The notes under the pieces are model-generated. The model did not search any database, had not been told where the DNA came from, and saw nothing but the letters and a program-made list of their open reading frames with translations. 64,000 nt of DNA from Bacteroidota bacterium. GTDB taxonomy: Bacteria > Bacteroidota > Bacteroidia > Chitinophagales > LD1. The DNA lies in assembly GCA_018267385.1 (NCBI GenBank), contig JAFDYN010000017.1:53789-117788 (forward strand), given 5' to 3'. The position numbers and the translations under genes were made by a program. Of the stretch, positions 1-6,323 are shown in pieces (position 1 is the stretch's first letter; every line of letters starts with the position of its first letter).

Positions 1-622
1 GATATTGTTTAAACGGGTACAGTTCTTGGCTTATGATACTTTCCTTAATAGCGCGATTAAACAGTGCTCTGACTGTCCGGAGATACACTGAGAGTCCATT
101 AGCAGAATTTCCTTTACTATAATGCTCCGCTTCAAACCGCAATAAGAAAGCATGATTAATATCCCTAAACGCTATTGGTCTTTTATTAACAAAGGATTTC
201 AGGACATTCATTGTATCTCGATAGATTCGGGCGTTACCGATGCGGTTTGCCTTTTCCAATTCTTCAATAACGGTATCGGCATACTGAAAAAATGAACTGC
301 CATCCGATTTGCGTTCAAGGTGTGATTTAAGCTGTGTTACCGAATATGAATCGAGAGTGCCGAGTTCATCAAGGCGAGTTATCGCATCTATAGCCTCAGT
401 CTTTTTCTTCTGTAGTTGGTTGTTTAAGCGGGTTACAGATTCTGTGCCTCTGTAGGTTGATTTAATCTTCCGTTCTTTGCTGTCCCAATCCTTTTCAGGA
501 ATGAAAATCCCTGTCGTGATCTGAGAAGAAGTACGGTGATGGGTAATCCTCAGCAAGACGGCAAATGTACCATCTTGACGAGGGCGGCGATTGTCAAGAG
601 CGAGTAATACATTTGTCTTCAT
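1..622 (-). CDS. Tyrosine recombinase (integrase), N-terminal part, runs off the window
   Basis: The reverse strand reads an open frame from an ATG at 622 to the window edge, about 207 residues without a stop. It begins MKTNVLLALDNRR, then has the Bacteroidota integrase arm-binding region (ITTGIFIPEKDWD, a typical core motif) and a SAM-like core-binding helical domain ending near LYLRTVRALFNRAIKE-type residues. The catalytic domain with the R-H-R-Y residues would lie beyond base 1 and cannot be seen. Such enzymes cut and rejoin DNA at attachment sites of integrative elements and prophages. It points away from the truncated tRNA-Pro at 770-813, which fits an integrase sitting at one end of an element that extends to the left. 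Confidence 0.85.
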   Translation of the reverse strand, partial: MKTNVLLALDNRRPRQDGTFAVLLRITHHRTSSQITTGIFIPEKDWDSKERKIKSTYRGTESVTRLNNQLQKKKTEAIDAITRLDELGTLDSYSVTQLKSHLERKSDGSSFFQYADTVIEELEKANRIGNARIYRDTMNVLKSFVNKRPIAFRDINHAFLLRFEAEHYSKGNSANGLSVYLRTVRALFNRAIKESIISQELYPFKQY

Positions 623-635
623 GATAAGAAATGAG

Positions 636-666
636 TGTTTGTGTTTGCACAAACCATGCACAAACA
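636..666. promoter_or_regulatory. Inverted repeats upstream of integrase
   Basis: TGTTTGTG (636-643) and CACAAACA (659-666) form an inverted repeat, with inner arms GTTTG/CAAAC at 643-654. The repeats lie just upstream of the integrase start, between the gene and the attachment site. By analogy with other tyrosine-recombinase elements they could be arm-type integrase or excisionase sites, or an operator for the integrase gene. Only the repeats themselves are seen; the role is inferred. Confidence 0.35.
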
Positions 667-769
667 GAGTACCGTTCCACATGTATTCATATGGATTCGA
701 GTGAATCGTAAAATGATGATTATTAGGACATAACGTCCGGAGAGGTAGTCGTACCTAAGGCTCAATTTC

Positions 770-813
770 GCTTTGGGAGCAGGGGGTCCCAAGTTCGAAT
801 CTTGGTACCCCGA
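770..813 (+). other. 3' half of tRNA-Pro(TGG): attachment site of integrated element
   Basis: From base 770 the sequence matches the right half of a tRNA-Pro: anticodon loop TTTGGGA with anticodon TGG, the 3' side of the anticodon stem, a perfect T arm (CCAAG-TTCGAAT-CTTGG), acceptor strand TACCCCG and discriminator A813. Nothing upstream of 770 can form the D arm or the 5' acceptor CGGGGTA. The 5' half has therefore been replaced by unrelated DNA that leads to the integrase gene. This is the usual scar of an element integrated into a tRNA gene. The intact tRNA copy is expected at the other end of the element, outside the window. Confidence 0.75.
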
Positions 814-817
814 CAGA

Positions 818-845
818 AGCCCTCACATTTTGTGAGGGCTTTTTT
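818..845 (+). terminator. Intrinsic terminator after tRNA-Pro fragment
   Basis: Perfect 10-bp stem AGCCCTCACA/TGTGAGGGCT with a 3-base loop, followed by six T. It would end transcripts of the tRNA-Pro. It is also the left end of the 345-bp repeated unit. Confidence 0.8.
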
Positions 846-850
846 ATTTG

Positions 851-1105
851 ATGTCATTCTACGTCTACATACTAGAATCAGCCACCACAGGTAGGCTGTA
901 CATAGGGCAAACAAATGATCTGTCAGACAGATTGGTCCGTCATAACTCCGGACGGAATAAATACACTGCCGGCAAAGGCCCATGGGTTCTTTTATTTTCG
1001 AAACTGATGCCTGGCAGGGCAGAAGCATATCAACTGGAGCAGCAGCTCAAATCCTGGAAGAATCCCTCCAAAGTGCGTGCATGGATCCAGTTGCAGTCTG
1101 GTTAG
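851..1105 (+). CDS. Small GIY-YIG nuclease family protein (copy A)
   Basis: 84 residues. The GIY-YIG module is complete: YVYIL near residue 4, LYIG near residue 16, the conserved Arg in DLSDRLVRHN near residue 27, and the conserved Glu in the helix AEAYQLEQQLKSW. The fold cleaves DNA with a metal ion; small single-domain members such as this have no firmly established role. I chose ATG 851 over the TTG just before it. The stop codon TAG at 1103-1105 lies inside a tRNA-like sequence: the last codons of the gene read GCAGTCTGGTTAGCGC, which looks like a tRNA D arm. The gene is the middle part of a tandem unit whose second copy is broken. Confidence 0.8.
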   Translation: MSFYVYILESATTGRLYIGQTNDLSDRLVRHNSGRNKYTAGKGPWVLLFSKLMPGRAEAYQLEQQLKSWKNPSKVRAWIQLQSG

Positions 1106-1159
1106 CGCATCCCGACCTTGGTCGGGAGGGTCCCAAGTTCGAATCTTGGTACCCCGACA
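1093..1159 (+). other. tRNA-Pro-like fragment lacking the 5' acceptor strand (copy A)
   Basis: Starts with a D-arm-like GCAGTCTGGTTAGCGC that overlaps the end of the GIY-YIG gene. It continues with an anticodon-arm-like palindrome (TCCCGACC..GGTCGGGA) and a T arm plus acceptor strand TACCCCG identical to the tRNA-Pro remnant at 770-813. The 5' acceptor strand is absent and the middle hairpin does not give a normal 7-base anticodon loop, so it should not be a working tRNA. Confidence 0.7.
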
Positions 1160-1160
1160 C

Positions 1161-1190
1161 AAACCCTCACAGAAATGTGAGGGTTTTTTT
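1161..1190 (+). terminator. Intrinsic terminator between repeat units
   Basis: Stem AACCCTCACA/TGTGAGGGTT with loop GAAA, then a run of T. It is the counterpart of the terminator at 818-845, with compensating changes at the outer pairs that keep the stem, which suggests the hairpin itself is maintained. Confidence 0.75.
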
Positions 1191-1195
1191 ATTTG

Positions 1196-1450
1196 ATGTC
1201 ATTCTACGTCTACATACTAGAATCAGCCACCACAGGTAGGCTGTACATAGGGCAAACAAATGATCTGTCAGACAGATTGGTCCGTCATAACTCCGGACGG
1301 AATAAATACACTGCCGGCAAAGGCCCATGAGTTCTTTTATTTTCGAAACCGATGCCTGACAGGACAGAAGCATATCAGTTGGAGCAGCAGCTCAAATCCT
1401 GGAAGAATCCCTCCAAAGTGCGTGCATGGATCCAGTTGCAGTCTGGTTAG
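1196..1450 (+). pseudogene. GIY-YIG nuclease pseudogene (copy B)
   Basis: Same length and frame as copy A with no indels, but TGG for Trp45 has become TGA, which ends the frame halfway through the domain, before the conserved Glu helix. The rest still reads in frame to the same TAG. Other differences from copy A are transitions only. The product would be a 44-residue fragment with the GIY-YIG strands but without the second half of the active site. A recent duplication followed by decay of one copy explains this. Confidence 0.75.
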
Positions 1451-1504
1451 CGCATCCCGACCTTGGTCGGGAAGGTCCCAAGTTCGAATCTTGGTACCGC
1501 GACA
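1438..1504 (+). other. tRNA-Pro-like fragment (copy B)
   Basis: Same layout as the fragment at 1093-1159, offset 345. The acceptor strand carries a C-to-G change (TACCGCG instead of TACCCCG, at base 1499), so it has drifted further from the tRNA. The same T arm is present. Confidence 0.65.
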
Positions 1505-1512
1505 ACACAATC

Positions 1513-1546
1513 AAGCGGTTAGATGTAACAATCTATCCGCTTTTTT
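1513..1546 (+). terminator. Intrinsic terminator at end of GIY-YIG array
   Basis: AAGCGG..ATCTA and TCCGC arms form an imperfect hairpin followed by six T. It follows the last tRNA-like fragment but is unrelated in sequence to the two inner terminators, marking the right end of the repeat array. Confidence 0.55.
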
Positions 1547-1803
1547 ATTTGCGCAAGTATTGCGCAAGTAGAACAAAGCGAAAGCCTTGAAGATGCTGCG
1601 CGAACATGCGCAAAGCGGCTGGCCTGAATGATTCCAATGTCATTGCGGTTGCAGAAGGTTCTTCGCGAGAACGAAGCGGTTTGTTGGCAACAGCTTGATG
1701 ATTCCCGAGACGTTTGAGGCGGAATAGCACGCGATCCAGATAATTTCCGCACTCCCGGTATGAAATTCTGCGTAAATTCCGTGTCATAAATTTATTCTTA
1801 AAG
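1547..1803. other. No gene seen; junction region with short palindromes
   Basis: Frames here are short and match nothing I recognise. The stretch starts with two copies of TTGCGCAAG (each containing the palindrome TTGCGCAA) and holds CTTCGCGAGAACGAAG. It may be debris at the border between the tRNA/GIY-YIG array and the following GC-rich genes. Confidence 0.3.
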
Positions 1804-3045
1804 ATGGATAACATAATCCTGTACGCTATTCCCGCCTTCGTGTTCTTTGTCTTGCTGGAGGCCTATTACGGTTACCGCGCGAAGAAGGATTACTACCGGC
1901 TAAACGACACGCTGACTAATTTGTCCCTGGGCATTGGCAGCCAACTGTCTAGTGTTCTGACAAAAGGCGTGATTTTCGGCTTTTATATTTACATCTATAA
2001 TCATTTCGCAGTGCTTAAGCTGCCCAGAACGTTGTGGTCGTTCGCGCTGTGCCTCGTGCTGCTTGACTTCCTGTATTATTGGGCGCACCGCCTGAGCCAT
2101 GAGATCAACTTTCTCTGGGGCGCTCATGTGGCCCATCATCAGAGCGAAGAGTACAACCTCTCCGTGGCGCTCCGGCAGTCCTGGCTGCAGAACCTTCTCG
2201 TCTCTTTCATCTTCCTGCCATTGGCCCTCGCTTTCGACCCGCTCACGTTCGGGGCCGCTATAGGAATAGACACGCTGTATCAATTCTGGATCCATACCCG
2301 CGTCATTGGCAAGATGCACCCGTTGGTAGAATATTTCTTCAACACCCCATCCCATCACAGGGTCCACCATGCCGTGAATCCCAAATACATCGACAAGAAC
2401 CACGCGGGCATTTTTATCATCTGGGACAGGATGTTCGGCACCTTCCGGGTCGAGGACGCCGCCGAGGAGATCACTTACGGAATCACTACCCAATTCAAAA
2501 GCTGGAATCCCGTGTGGGCCAACCTGCACTACTACGCGGAAATAGGAGAAAAGATGAAACAGATGAAGTGGCGCGACCGCCTGCGCATGGTCTTCGCGCG
2601 TCCGGGTTGGCTGCCGGATTATCTGGGCGGCTTTCAGCCCGTAAAGGAAGTCGACAGGAATGCCTACGAGAAATACGATGCCGACACTACGGGAGGCTTT
2701 CGCGCCTACGGCGCCGTCCAGTTCGCCATAGTACTGGTGGGGCTGTTGGCATATCTCGACGATTTTGCGGCGATGACGACGTTTTACAAGTGGTTCTTCG
2801 CTTCCATGATGGTCATATCCATTTTGATCATAGGCGGCATATTCGAGCGCAGGAAGTGGACAGTCTGGGCTGAGGTCGTCCGCTTGATGCTCGTCCTCGC
2901 CACGGTCAACAGTTTTTATTACTATTGGCATAACGGCTGGCTGCTCAAGATCGAGATCATTTCGCTCGTGTCCTTCGCCGTTTCCATGGTTTGGTTCACA
3001 ATCTCGGTGTCGCGCCATGCCCAGGAGCGGGAATGGTCGGCGTAA
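1804..3045 (+). CDS. Sterol desaturase / fatty acid hydroxylase family membrane protein
   Basis: 413 residues. Several membrane helices surround the di-iron histidine clusters of the family: HRLSH at 95-99, HVAHH at 108-112, a His near 164 and HHRVHH near 184-189. Members use a non-haem di-iron centre to hydroxylate or desaturate lipid chains or sterol-like substrates. After the conserved core come about 200 further residues with three or four extra helices, a layout like that of alkylglycerol monooxygenase-type relatives. The substrate cannot be told from sequence. The gene is richer in G+C at third positions than most of the window and lies next to an integrated element, so transfer is possible. 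No clear promoter box was seen. Confidence 0.85.
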   Translation: MDNIILYAIPAFVFFVLLEAYYGYRAKKDYYRLNDTLTNLSLGIGSQLSSVLTKGVIFGFYIYIYNHFAVLKLPRTLWSFALCLVLLDFLYYWAHRLSHEINFLWGAHVAHHQSEEYNLSVALRQSWLQNLLVSFIFLPLALAFDPLTFGAAIGIDTLYQFWIHTRVIGKMHPLVEYFFNTPSHHRVHHAVNPKYIDKNHAGIFIIWDRMFGTFRVEDAAEEITYGITTQFKSWNPVWANLHYYAEIGEKMKQMKWRDRLRMVFARPGWLPDYLGGFQPVKEVDRNAYEKYDADTTGGFRAYGAVQFAIVLVGLLAYLDDFAAMTTFYKWFFASMMVISILIIGGIFERRKWTVWAEVVRLMLVLATVNSFYYYWHNGWLLKIEIISLVSFAVSMVWFTISVSRHAQEREWSA

Positions 3046-3093
3046 TCTGCCTGGATTTCTTATCGGTCCTTAGCCTGCATGCAGATGGCGCGA

Positions 3094-3468
3094 TCAGTTT
3101 GGGTTAAGGGAAGACAATCTGCAATAGGCCACTATTAACGCCATCAGCATGATCGCCAAGAGCATCGGCAGCATCTTGTATTCTTTCCTCGCCACATGGA
3201 CGATCATCCCCGATGCCATGACCAAGCAGAAGCCAATGCCCGCCATGGGCGTGAGAACGGGTACCACGCCGGTCAGCCAAGGCAGTATGATGCCGACGCA
3301 GCCCGCAAGCTCCAAGACCCCGAGGATACGGATGGGAGCGACGCTGCCATTGGGCTTGATGTGCCCGTCCGCTACGTGCTTGTCCTTAGTGCCGGTGACC
3401 TTCCCGATGCCGGCCATGAGGAAAAATGCGCAGAGCGCAGTCTGCATGATCCATAACGCTTCATTCAT
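3094..3468 (-). CDS. DoxX family membrane protein
   Basis: 124 residues with four predicted membrane helices and the family pattern near the N-terminus (FFLMAGIGKVTG) and in the second and third helices (LGVLELAGCVGIILP, then MVIHVAR-like residues). DoxX-like proteins are small four-helix membrane proteins linked in some bacteria to redox or thiosulfate metabolism; most have no defined task. It is convergent with the sterol desaturase-like gene and shares its base composition. The start ATG at 3468 gives the usual family length. Confidence 0.8.
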   Translation of the reverse strand: MNEALWIMQTALCAFFLMAGIGKVTGTKDKHVADGHIKPNGSVAPIRILGVLELAGCVGIILPWLTGVVPVLTPMAGIGFCLVMASGMIVHVARKEYKMLPMLLAIMLMALIVAYCRLSSLNPN

Positions 3469-3548
3469 TTTCTATCCGTGAGTATGGCAACGAAGATAAC
3501 GAATGCGAAGATGGTAGGCTTATATGTGTTTTATTGCTTGGAAATAGG

Positions 3549-3588
3549 AAAAAAATCGGGGCCCCCGCCAAAGACAAACGAGGACCCC
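3549..3588 (-). terminator. Intrinsic terminator downstream of SulP-carbonic anhydrase gene
   Basis: Read on the minus strand, GGGGTCC and GGGCCCC pair over 7 bp (one G-T) and are followed by GATTTTTTT. A second perfect hairpin, CTACCGG-TATAG-CCGGTAG, lies between it and the stop codon at 3611-3629. Confidence 0.65.
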
Positions 3589-3635
3589 TTCCTTTAACCC
3601 TGAAACTTCGCTACCGGTATAGCCGGTAGGTATAC

Positions 3636-5825
3636 TCAGGCGGCAGCAGGCTGCTGCGCCGCCATATTATCATAAAATGTGACCAGTCCGGTCTCTGTGT
3701 CGTAGTATGCGGCCACGATACCCACCTCTCCACTCCGTATCATATCTGATAGCAGGCTGCTATTGTGCATGATCTCGGTCACGGAGTTTTTTATGTTCTG
3801 TATTGTCACCGCCTTCTCAAATTCAGCTTTGCTGCCGTCTGCCATCGCCTGCATGGTATAGACAGCGGGGCGGATCTTGGCCGTCACATAGCCTATGTTG
3901 TCGTGCTTCACATTGTGGATAGCGCTGGCCACTGCACCACAGTTGGAGTGACCCATGATCACGATCAGCTTGCTGCCTATTTTGTCGCAGGCCAGCTCCA
4001 GGCTGCCTATCACTTCTGGTGATACGATATTGCCGGCTATGCGCGTGGACAGGATGTCTCCCAGCCCTGAGTCAAATACTAACTCCGGCGAGGTGCGGGA
4101 GTCTATACATCCGAGCACCACAGCCATAGGATGCTGCTGGTAGGCTGTAGCATCTATCTGCTGGTGAAAGTATCTCGTATTGACACTCTTGCCCGTCACA
4201 AATCGGTCGTTGCCGGAGCGGAGGATGTCGACCACCTCTGACGGAGAGAGCTGTGCCTGGGTTTCTTTATCTACCACGTTTACAAACTGCACATGGTCGG
4301 ATGCTATGTACTGATTCTTCAGGCCGATCATATTGAGTGTGATATTCCTTTCCGGTGCCAATACATTTTTGAAGTCGCGCAGTAGCTCCTGCACATCATG
4401 GTCTATGTATTCTGTGCCACTGGCATCGATCACCACTTTACTATCTGATGGGATATTCCATAGGGTATCCTTTATAGATGCTTTATTGAGGAAAGATACC
4501 TGGCTGGAGAGCTCTATGTGGATCGTTTCATTTACATGCTTCACAGTTTCTACGGTGAATGGATTTTTGTAGTTGCTGCGCAGGATAAAGAACACGCTCA
4601 CAAACATACCTATGATGATGCCGGTGAGCAGGTCTGTAAACACAATAGCGGCCACCGTGACCACAAAAGGGATGAACTGATTCCAGCCTTTGTCCAGCAT
4701 CTCACGGTAGATAGCGGGGCGTGTGAGCCTGTAGCCGGTCATGATCAGTACGGCAGCTAGTGACGCGAGCGGTATCACATTGAGAAAAGGTGTCAGCACC
4801 AATATACTGAGCAGTAGCAGCGCGCCATGGAGTACAGTAGAGGCTTTGGTCCGTGCGCCGGCATATACATTCACCGAGCCGCGCACTACCTCTGAGGTGA
4901 TAGGCAGGCCACCGAGGAAGCCAACAACGATATTGCCGATACCTTGTGCTATTAGTTCCTTATTGGGTGGCGACTGGCGCTTCTGTTCGTCCAGGTTGTC
5001 CACCGCCTGTACATTGAGCAGGGCCTCTACAGATGCCACTATGGCCAGGATCAGACCTGAGAGCCATACCTGTGGCATGAGAAAGGCAGACAAGACAGGA
5101 AAATGCAGGCTTTCGCGCAGATTGCCTAGCGATACTTTGGGTAGTGTGACGAGGTGGCTCGGCAGTACCGCCATAGATGGATAGAAGGTCTGAAATGCAT
5201 AGTTTAAGCCGATGCCGATGAATACCACTGCAAGGGATGCCGGAAAGAATTTTAGTTTTTTCAGAGGTGTCTTATCCCAATAGATCAGCACCAGCATAGA
5301 TACGGCGCTGATGATAATAGATCCGATAGAGAAATACTTTGTGATAAGCAGGATGTCAGAGAAAGTATTTTCACCATCAGCCTGCAGGAAGCTAAAGTCA
5401 CCCTCTGCATCGCGGTCGAAACCTACTGCATGCGGGATCTGCTTCATGATAAGGATAATGCCAATGGCGGCGAGCAGGCCTTTGATAATATTAGAAGGAA
5501 TATAGCTGGCTATGAAGCCGGAGCGCAACAGGCCAAAGCCCAGTTGGAAAATCCCAGCTACCACCACTACTCCCAGAAATACATCAAAATTGCCACCTAC
5601 GGCAGCCATTGATGCTATGACTACGGGTATGAGACCCGCAGCCGGTCCGCTCACGCTGGTGTGTGAGCCACTAATCAGACCGACCACTATACCGCCTACG
5701 ATGCCTGTCATAAGACCGGCGATCAAAGGTGCGCCTGACGCCAGTGCGATACCGAGGCAGAGCGGTAGCGCTACTATGAATACAACAATAGCCGAAGGAA
5801 TATCATTCTTTATTTTAGAGAACAT
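3636..5825 (-). CDS. SulP anion transporter fused to beta-carbonic anhydrase
   Basis: 729 residues in three parts. Residues 1 to about 410 are the SulP transporter with its many membrane helices and the typical start (ALPLCLGIALASGAP, then SVSGPAAGL). About 420-520 is a STAS-like cytoplasmic domain. About 540-720 is a beta-class carbonic anhydrase with its zinc and catalytic residues in place: C573, D575 and R577 in CIDSR, H626 and C629 in HSNC. SulP-carbonic anhydrase fusions are known and are thought to import bicarbonate and interconvert it with CO2 at the inner face of the membrane. All key residues of the anhydrase are present, so it should be active. It is monocistronic with its own terminator. 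Confidence 0.93.
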   Translation of the reverse strand: MFSKIKNDIPSAIVVFIVALPLCLGIALASGAPLIAGLMTGIVGGIVVGLISGSHTSVSGPAAGLIPVVIASMAAVGGNFDVFLGVVVVAGIFQLGFGLLRSGFIASYIPSNIIKGLLAAIGIILIMKQIPHAVGFDRDAEGDFSFLQADGENTFSDILLITKYFSIGSIIISAVSMLVLIYWDKTPLKKLKFFPASLAVVFIGIGLNYAFQTFYPSMAVLPSHLVTLPKVSLGNLRESLHFPVLSAFLMPQVWLSGLILAIVASVEALLNVQAVDNLDEQKRQSPPNKELIAQGIGNIVVGFLGGLPITSEVVRGSVNVYAGARTKASTVLHGALLLLSILVLTPFLNVIPLASLAAVLIMTGYRLTRPAIYREMLDKGWNQFIPFVVTVAAIVFTDLLTGIIIGMFVSVFFILRSNYKNPFTVETVKHVNETIHIELSSQVSFLNKASIKDTLWNIPSDSKVVIDASGTEYIDHDVQELLRDFKNVLAPERNITLNMIGLKNQYIASDHVQFVNVVDKETQAQLSPSEVVDILRSGNDRFVTGKSVNTRYFHQQIDATAYQQHPMAVVLGCIDSRTSPELVFDSGLGDILSTRIAGNIVSPEVIGSLELACDKIGSKLIVIMGHSNCGAVASAIHNVKHDNIGYVTAKIRPAVYTMQAMADGSKAEFEKAVTIQNIKNSVTEIMHNSSLLSDMIRSGEVGIVAAYYDTETGLVTFYDNMAAQQPAAA

Positions 5826-5931
5826 ACGATTGATTTAAATGGGGTAAAGGAAAATGAAGTGCACCTGGTGCACACGTAGCCTGGCATAGCTATGGTGCTA
5901 TGTACATCCGGTCAGATGTAGCTAAAAGAAA

Positions 5932-6252
5932 TTATGCCCTTACCTCGGGAGGCTGGGAGATGGAGTCCAGATATGGGTCATCTATAGAGAGACAGTGCGT
6001 AGATACACTGCTGAATAAGGTCTGATAGATGTCAGATGAGAACGTGAACTCTGTATGCGTAAGATGAAATTGGTCAGCAGATTCTTTACCATACTCCTTG
6101 CCATCGGTGCTGTCATCGTTTGAGGAGGAGTCATCCTTATCGGAGTCATTCATGCTGTACATACTCTTGGCAGCCTTGGATACAGAGGTATCCTTGACCA
6201 CGGTACCTACGAGTACCACGAAGAGCATTACTATAGCTATGACTTTTTTCAC
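5932..6252 (-). CDS. Small exported protein of unknown function
   Basis: 106 residues from a GTG at 6252; an in-frame TTG at 6291 would add 13 residues but would break the signal sequence pattern. The protein opens MKKVIAIVMLFVVLVGTVV, a signal peptide or membrane anchor, followed by a run rich in Asp and Ser (DSDKDDSSSNDDSTD) and a C-terminal half without recognisable motifs. I do not recognise a family. It lies between the SulP fusion and aspS, all on the minus strand, and probably acts in the periplasm or at the cell surface if it is exported. Confidence 0.5.
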   Translation of the reverse strand: MKKVIAIVMLFVVLVGTVVKDTSVSKAAKSMYSMNDSDKDDSSSNDDSTDGKEYGKESADQFHLTHTEFTFSSDIYQTLFSSVSTHCLSIDDPYLDSISQPPEVRA

Positions 6253-6323
6253 TTTTGTAAAGATACAGAAATACAGGCCATTAACTTTCAATAAATGTTA
6301 ATGAGCCGGAATTAATATGTGTA

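Larger units (their letters stand above)
813..1504 (+). repeat. Tandem duplication, two units of 345 bp (terminator, GIY-YIG gene, tRNA-like 3' end)
   Basis: Bases from about 815 to 1159 are repeated from about 1160 to 1504 with an exact offset of 345 (starts 851 and 1196, stops 1105 and 1450, tRNA-like ends 1157 and 1502). The nuclease gene region differs by only a few transitions and no indels. The terminators between units differ more in loop and flank but keep the same stem. The junction sequence is the tRNA-Pro 3' end, which also occurs as the att remnant at 770-813, so this stretch holds three copies of the T arm plus acceptor strand. Confidence 0.85.

Noticed and set aside
1093..1504. 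Functional tRNA-Pro copies after each GIY-YIG gene
   Set aside because: The 5' acceptor strand is missing and the anticodon arm does not give a 7-base loop; treated as fragments.
1545..1814. Minus-strand frame of 89 codons before the sterol-desaturase gene
   Set aside because: No recognisable motif, overlaps palindromes and the start of the next gene; not supported as a gene.
1900..3018. Long antisense frame opposite the sterol-desaturase gene
   Set aside because: It is the shadow of a GC-rich gene with clear family motifs on the plus strand; the antisense product has no recognisable sequence.
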